NCBI GenBank assembly: GCA_035295745.1
Contig: DATGIL010000043.1
Span: 1-64,000 of the forward strand
Direction of reading: 5' to 3'
Source: JAIQFL01 sp035295745
Lineage (GTDB): Bacteria > Acidobacteriota > Terriglobia > Bryobacterales > Bryobacteraceae
Length of the DNA: 64,000 nt
Positions 60,159 to 64,000 of the stretch are shown piece by piece. Below the pieces are notes generated by a model that ran no database searches, was not told where the DNA came from, and was given only the letters and a program-made list of their open reading frames with translations. Both the position numbers and the translations under genes were made by a program. Each line of letters begins with the position of its first letter. The first letter of the stretch is position 1.

Positions 60159-60851
60159 ATGCTAAAAGTATTATCTGCTGCGGCCGCTGTGTCGGCCTTG
60201 GCGGCATCGATTTCCTTTGCGGACGCAATTCCTTCCCGCACAGTTTACGGCAACTACATTGAAGCCCGGACCGCCGACGTTTACACCGGCCCCTGCTTCG
60301 CTAACGGTGAAGCCGAACAGGTGGGCCGCGAGGCCGTGTTTGGCTGGAAGATTACCAACGGCGACTGGCATGGCGTGAATTTGGCTGGCCTGGCTGTGGT
60401 CGGCGTCGTCCGATCCGAGCACACCCTGGGACTCGCTTCGGAGCCAGTCAATCCCGCCAAAGCCGTTCTGATCGTCGACAGCCGCGCGAATGCCGAACAG
60501 CGTCTCGCTCTCCAGAGTTTCGCCCGGCAGATGGGAGGCGAGCTGTTGAAGGACGTAGTCAAGGTGGACTATGTGCCGATCGACCTGACCATCCAGGACA
60601 ACAATATCCATGGTGGCGCCACCAAGCTGACCGCGGGCTCCCTGGCGTCCATTCAGACGCGCGCTTTAAATTCGGGCGACCATGTTTGCGGCAACGAAGA
60701 AGTCTGGTATCCGCCATTGACCGCCGTGGAGCATGTCATGCCGGCGTACGCGCTCGACAATTCCTTCACGGGCGAAGGACTCGGCGAAACGTGGCACAAT
60801 CGCATGCGGCGCAGCGGCTTCGTGGGTACGTTCCAGGTCCCTGCACAGTAA
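60159..60851 (+). CDS. Exported DUF1326-domain protein
   Basis: A 230-residue protein with signal peptide (LSAAAAVSALAASISFADA). IEARTADVYTGPCFANGEAE is the diagnostic DUF1326 block with a conserved Cys, and a second Cys lies in GDHVCGNEEVWYPP. The function of DUF1326 is unknown; members are exported or soluble and often next to oxidases or lactonases. A good AGGGAG site lies upstream. Its stop TAA overlaps the next ATG by one base, so it is translated with the lactonase. Confidence 0.88.
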   Translation: MLKVLSAAAAVSALAASISFADAIPSRTVYGNYIEARTADVYTGPCFANGEAEQVGREAVFGWKITNGDWHGVNLAGLAVVGVVRSEHTLGLASEPVNPAKAVLIVDSRANAEQRLALQSFARQMGGELLKDVVKVDYVPIDLTIQDNNIHGGATKLTAGSLASIQTRALNSGDHVCGNEEVWYPPLTAVEHVMPAYALDNSFTGEGLGETWHNRMRRSGFVGTFQVPAQ

Positions 60852-61984
60852 TGACGAAAATCAGGTTGACATTGGTGGCGACGATGCTGCTGACCGGTGC
60901 CGTCGCCAACGCCGCGGACTATCTCGTTTACGCAGGCACGTATACCAAAGGCGCCAGTAAAGGCATTTACGCCTTTCGCTTTCAAACTGCAACTGGAAAA
61001 CTGACGCCGATCGGGGTGGCTGCGGAGTCGGTAAACCCTTCGTTCCTGGTCGCTGATTCGAGCCATCGCTTCCTCTATGCGGTGAACGAGGACAAGGCAG
61101 GCGATCGTCCCGGGGACACCGTCAGCGCCTTCTCGATCGATGCCAAGAGCGGGAAGTTGACGTTCCTCAATCAAGTTTCAGCAAGAGGGGTATGGCCGTG
61201 TCACCTGGCTCTCGATAAGACCGGTAAATGGCTGGCGGTCGCCAACTATGGGAGCGGGACGATGGCGCTGATGCCGATCCAATCCGATGGACGCGTCGGA
61301 GAAGCCACGGTCGTGGAGAAGCACGAAGGGTCGGGCGTCAACCACGATCGCCAGGAGGGACCGCATGCCCACGAGGTGGTCTTCTCGCCCGACAATCGCT
61401 TTCTCCTGCTCGCCGACTTGGGCCTCGACAAGATTTTCGTCTACCATTTCGATGCCGCGAAAGGTACCCTCACGCCGGCCGAACAGCCTTTCGCCAAAGT
61501 CGCTCCCGGAGCGGGTGTGCGGCACATGGCGTTTCATCCCAACGGCAAGGTGCTGTACGCGATCAACGAAATGGGCTCGACGGTGACGGCGTTCCGTTAC
61601 GATGCCGCGAAGGGCGCTCTCTCCGATTTCCAGACTGTTTCCACGCTGCCAGCGAGTTTCAAGGGCTCCAGCACCACGGCGGAGGTGGCTGTAAACGCGG
61701 CCCGTACCATCCTCTACGGCTCGAATCGCGGGCACGACAGCGTGGCGGTCTTTTCCATCGACCCGGAGAAGTTCACGCTGACGGCGATGGATCATTCGCC
61801 AACGCTGGGCAAAACGCCGCGGCATTTTACGTTGGACCCGAGCGGCGAATATCTGCTGGCTGCCAATCAGGATTCCAACGATATCGTGGTCTTTCGTGTG
61901 CACCCGAGAACGGGACAACTGACACCCGTGGGACGGCCCGTCACCGACGCCCCGATGCCAGTCTGCATTCTGTTCATTCCATAA
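60851..61984 (+). CDS. Secreted lactonase-family (YbhE/Pgl-like) beta-propeller protein
   Basis: 377 residues from the ATG of MTKIRLTLVA, with signal peptide (LVATMLLTGAVANA). The propeller is recognised by YLVYAGTYTKGASKGIYAFRF, PSFLVADSSHRFLYAVNE, GVWPCHLALDKTGKWLAVAN, GPHAHEVVFSPDNRFLLLAD, VRHMAFHPNGKVLYAINE and PRHFTLDPSGEYLLAANQDS. Cytoplasmic relatives hydrolyse 6-phosphogluconolactone. An exported one probably acts on another lactone or is a binding protein. A LysR-type gene follows 66 bp downstream. Confidence 0.92.
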   Translation: MTKIRLTLVATMLLTGAVANAADYLVYAGTYTKGASKGIYAFRFQTATGKLTPIGVAAESVNPSFLVADSSHRFLYAVNEDKAGDRPGDTVSAFSIDAKSGKLTFLNQVSARGVWPCHLALDKTGKWLAVANYGSGTMALMPIQSDGRVGEATVVEKHEGSGVNHDRQEGPHAHEVVFSPDNRFLLLADLGLDKIFVYHFDAAKGTLTPAEQPFAKVAPGAGVRHMAFHPNGKVLYAINEMGSTVTAFRYDAAKGALSDFQTVSTLPASFKGSSTTAEVAVNAARTILYGSNRGHDSVAVFSIDPEKFTLTAMDHSPTLGKTPRHFTLDPSGEYLLAANQDSNDIVVFRVHPRTGQLTPVGRPVTDAPMPVCILFIP

Positions 61985-62050
61985 GAACGCCTCATCAAAT
62001 CGTTTAGCAGGACTAAAGGGATTGTGAGATCCTCGGATCTGGGAGGATCC

Positions 62051-62941
62051 ATGAACATCCGCCAGTTCGAGGTGTTTCTCGCGGTAATGGAGAACAGCAG
62101 TGTCACGCGAAGCGCCGAGAAGCTCTCGATCTCTCCCGGGGCTGTAAGTTTACAACTGCAGAGCCTGGCGGCGGAACTGGGAGCCGACCTGTTCGCGCGC
62201 GCCGGCAAACGCCTCGCTCCCACTCCGCAGGCCTTCCGGCTGGCCGAGCGGGCGCGGGAGATCATGAAAACGCTGCAGGAGATCCAGCAGGAGTTCGAGA
62301 ACGATCCGATGCGGGATGGCCGCCCCTTCCACTTCGCCACGGGCGCCACCACCCTGATTCACCGCCTAGGCAAACCGCTCCGCCAGATGCGCAAGAAGTT
62401 TCCCGGGGCGCAGGTCCACGTCTCGGTCATGCCGACCGAGTCGATTGTGGCGGGGCTGATCAACCGGCGTTTCGACCTGGGATTGATCTCCTTGCCGTGG
62501 CCTGAGGAAGGTCTGAAGATCGTGCCGTTGTTCGAGGAGGAGTTGCTGGTACTGAGGCCGTCACCCACGCGCATGCGCCACGGGAACATCGCCACAATCG
62601 CAGCGGCCGAACTGACCTCGGTGCCGTTCCTGCTGTATCCGAAACACAGCAACATGCGGAGCAAGATCGACGGCTTCTTCGCGGAACTCGGTTTGTCACC
62701 AAAAGTGGTGATGGAGGCGGACGACACGGAAGCCATCAAGCGCATGGTGGAGAGCGGATTTGGCTACTCGATTCTCCCCCAGTTTGCATTGCGTGACCGG
62801 CCATCTCGCTTCCAGACGCTGCGCGTCGCAGGGCATCGGCTCCTGCGGCGGCAAGCGCTGGCGATGCCGCGAACCGACTATCCGCGGGCCCTCACCCTGG
62901 CGGTGGCGAGTTTTCTCCAGGAGGCCCTGGCAAACGACTGA
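62051..62941 (+). CDS. LysR-family transcriptional regulator
   Basis: 296 residues from the ATG of MNIRQFEVFL; GGAGG sits at good spacing and decides against the codon 27 bases upstream. The N-terminal winged helix-turn-helix (SVTRSAEKLSISPGAVSLQL) is followed by the periplasmic-binding-like effector domain (FDLGLISLPWPEEGLKIVPL, FGYSILPQFAL). It probably responds to a small metabolite. The nearest target is the lactonase/DUF1326 pair upstream on the same strand, an inference from proximity only. Confidence 0.93.
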   Translation: MNIRQFEVFLAVMENSSVTRSAEKLSISPGAVSLQLQSLAAELGADLFARAGKRLAPTPQAFRLAERAREIMKTLQEIQQEFENDPMRDGRPFHFATGATTLIHRLGKPLRQMRKKFPGAQVHVSVMPTESIVAGLINRRFDLGLISLPWPEEGLKIVPLFEEELLVLRPSPTRMRHGNIATIAAAELTSVPFLLYPKHSNMRSKIDGFFAELGLSPKVVMEADDTEAIKRMVESGFGYSILPQFALRDRPSRFQTLRVAGHRLLRRQALAMPRTDYPRALTLAVASFLQEALAND

Positions 62942-62976
62942 TGTTGGTTCGAGGCGCCCACTCTTTAACGTGGCTT

Positions 62977-63328
62977 CATGGCTCGTTGCGCGCCGCGCGT
63001 TGGCAAGCGATGCATGATCACTCCGAAAAATCACGTTGCGAGCCGCGCGCGTGAGCAAGCGATGCCCAATCTCCGAAAAATCACTCCCTTAGGGTCGTGC
63101 CTCGTTGCGCGCCGCGCACGTGAGCAAGCGATGCCTGATCACTCCGTAAAATCACGTCGTGGCTCGTTGCGCGCCGCGCGCGTAAGCAAGGGATGCCCAA
63201 TCGCTCCGAGAATCACTCCCTTACGGTCGTAGCTCCTTGCGAGCCGCGCGCGTAAGCAAGCGATGCCCATTCCCTCCGAAAAATCACGTCGTAGCTCGTT
63301 GCGAGCCGCGCGCGTAAGCAAGCGATGT
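62977..63328. repeat. Dispersed GC-rich repeat block 5
   Basis: Five or six units in the orientation opposite to block 1: the word GAGCCGCGCGCGTAAGCAAGCGATG with variants GCGCCGCGC and GTGAGCAAGC recurs, separated by (A)AATCAC and TCCCTTA(G/C)GGTCGT. Unit length varies between about 45 and 75 bp through partial copies. The block fills the interval between the LysR gene and mtnA; 63329-63379 is the only space left for an mtnA leader. Confidence 0.88.
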
Positions 63329-63379
63329 CCTAATCGCTTCTTCTCAGCATTCCGGTAGAATGAGATCTGCTGCCCGACA

Positions 63380-64000
63380 ATGGTAGAGACGATTGAATGG
63401 ACCGATCGCGGCGTCGTGATGATCGATCAGACGCGGCTGCCGCTTGAAGAAAGCTACGTAACCTGCACCTCCTATGAGGAAGTCGCCACGGCAATCCGCG
63501 ACATGATCATCCGCGGCGCTCCCGCGATCGGAGTGGCGGCCGCGATGGGAGTCGCGCTTGGAGTCCAGCACGCCGCCGACGGCACGATGGATTCGCAAAT
63601 CGACAAAATTTGCGAGACCCTGGCAGGCACGCGTCCCACGGCCGTTAATCTCTTCTGGGCAATCGATCGGATGCGCCGCGTGTACGCGTCGCTGCGGGGG
63701 CAACCGCCTGCTGAGATCCGATGCCACATGATCCAGGAGGCACTGCTGATCCGTGAAGAAGACATCGCCATCAATCGTGCGATCGGCCGGCACGGCGCGC
63801 CTCTGGTGCCCGACCACAAAACGGTGCTGACGCATTGCAATGCAGGCGCGCTCGCCACCGCCGGCTACGGCACAGCGCTGGGGGTGATCCGCGCGGCGGT
63901 GGAGTCCGGAAAACAGGTGGACGTCTTCGCCGACGAGACCCGCCCGTTTCTGCAGGGAGCCCGCCTCACCGTCTGGGAACTGCAGCAGGATGGCATTCCA
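63380..64000 (+). CDS. mtnA: Methylthioribose-1-phosphate isomerase, 5' part
   Basis: The gene runs off the right edge after 207 codons. MtnA isomerises 5-methylthioribose-1-phosphate to methylthioribulose-1-phosphate in methionine salvage. Family blocks are IEWTDRGVVMIDQTRLP at the start, IRDMIIRGAPAIGVAAAMG, RPTAVNLFWAIDRM, HCNAGALATAGYGTALGVIR (Cys153, the conserved active-site Cys) and DETRPFLQGARLTVWEL at the edge. Since the related eIF-2B-like proteins lack this combination, the assignment is strong. Confidence 0.96.
   Translation, partial: MVETIEWTDRGVVMIDQTRLPLEESYVTCTSYEEVATAIRDMIIRGAPAIGVAAAMGVALGVQHAADGTMDSQIDKICETLAGTRPTAVNLFWAIDRMRRVYASLRGQPPAEIRCHMIQEALLIREEDIAINRAIGRHGAPLVPDHKTVLTHCNAGALATAGYGTALGVIRAAVESGKQVDVFADETRPFLQGARLTVWELQQDGIP

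Noticed and set aside
653..63328. CRISPR array interpretation of the repeat blocks
   Set aside because: Units are 45-130 bp, similar along their whole length, and there are no unique spacers of constant length; no cas genes are present.

Overview
The window is GC-rich, gene-dense bacterial chromosome. It most likely comes from an acidobacterium of the Solibacter/Bryobacter type. Markers for this are a secreted NHL-propeller protein with the C-terminal domain known from 'Solibacter' proteins (TIGR03437-like), a VWFA-related secreted protein of the acidobacterial TIGR03436 type, a very long Oar-like TonB-dependent receptor with an N-terminal carboxypeptidase-regulatory domain, and arrays of a GC-rich dispersed intergenic repeat. 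The assignment is an inference from family distribution; there is no rRNA gene in the window. I saw no phage, no insertion sequence and no CRISPR array.

Layout. 1-481: the 5' end of tuf preceded by tRNA-Thr and tRNA-Tyr on the minus strand. 653-1003: first dispersed-repeat array. 1010-8843: a secreted protein, a molybdopterin oxidoreductase, a lipoprotein plus membrane glycosyltransferase-like pair sharing a C-terminal module, a DUF1963 gene broken by an in-frame TGA, and a GT39-like membrane protein. 9057-13046: DksA/TraR-type zinc finger protein, NadD-like nucleotidyltransferase, NHL/TIGR03437 protein. 13305-23915: secreted RidA, a TamA/BamA-like POTRA protein split by a frameshift, aroB-menG, HAD phosphatase, MBL hydrolase, VOC protein, rlmD, trpS, MFS transporter. 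23860-29810 (minus): deoC and a complete tolQ-tolR-tolA-tolB-pal-cpoB cluster. 30117-31118: a small islet beside tRNA-Leu(TAA) holding a Panacea (DUF4065) gene and an unknown partner, a candidate toxin-antitoxin pair.

33712-38819 is a tetrapyrrole operon (CcsA/HemX-type membrane protein, hemA, hemC, a cobA-hemD fusion) followed by uridine kinase, with most junctions overlapping. 39256-45241: VWA protein, ComF, HNH nuclease, chemoreceptor, a TonB-C protein and threonine dehydrogenase. 45484-49389: a cluster with a possible zinc-binding regulator, a subtilase carrying QSTTPILD repeats between its catalytic Asp and His, a coiled-coil protein and a P1 (DmpA-like) peptidase. A perfect 20-bp palindrome lies upstream. 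49617-53003: Oar-like receptor. 53231-53626: an orphan TIR-like protein.

54704-59047 (minus) is the most interesting metabolic unit: radical SAM enzyme, FAD halogenase-like oxidoreductase, hotdog thioesterase and phenylacetate-CoA-ligase-type enzyme in tandem, facing a secreted RraA-like protein. It looks like an uncharacterised small-molecule pathway. The window closes with a membrane protein, a DUF1326 protein and lactonase pair, a LysR regulator, the fifth repeat array and the 5' part of mtnA. The five repeat arrays (653, 38838, 49416, 53658, 62977) share the same core words in both orientations and each touches at least one gene 3' end.
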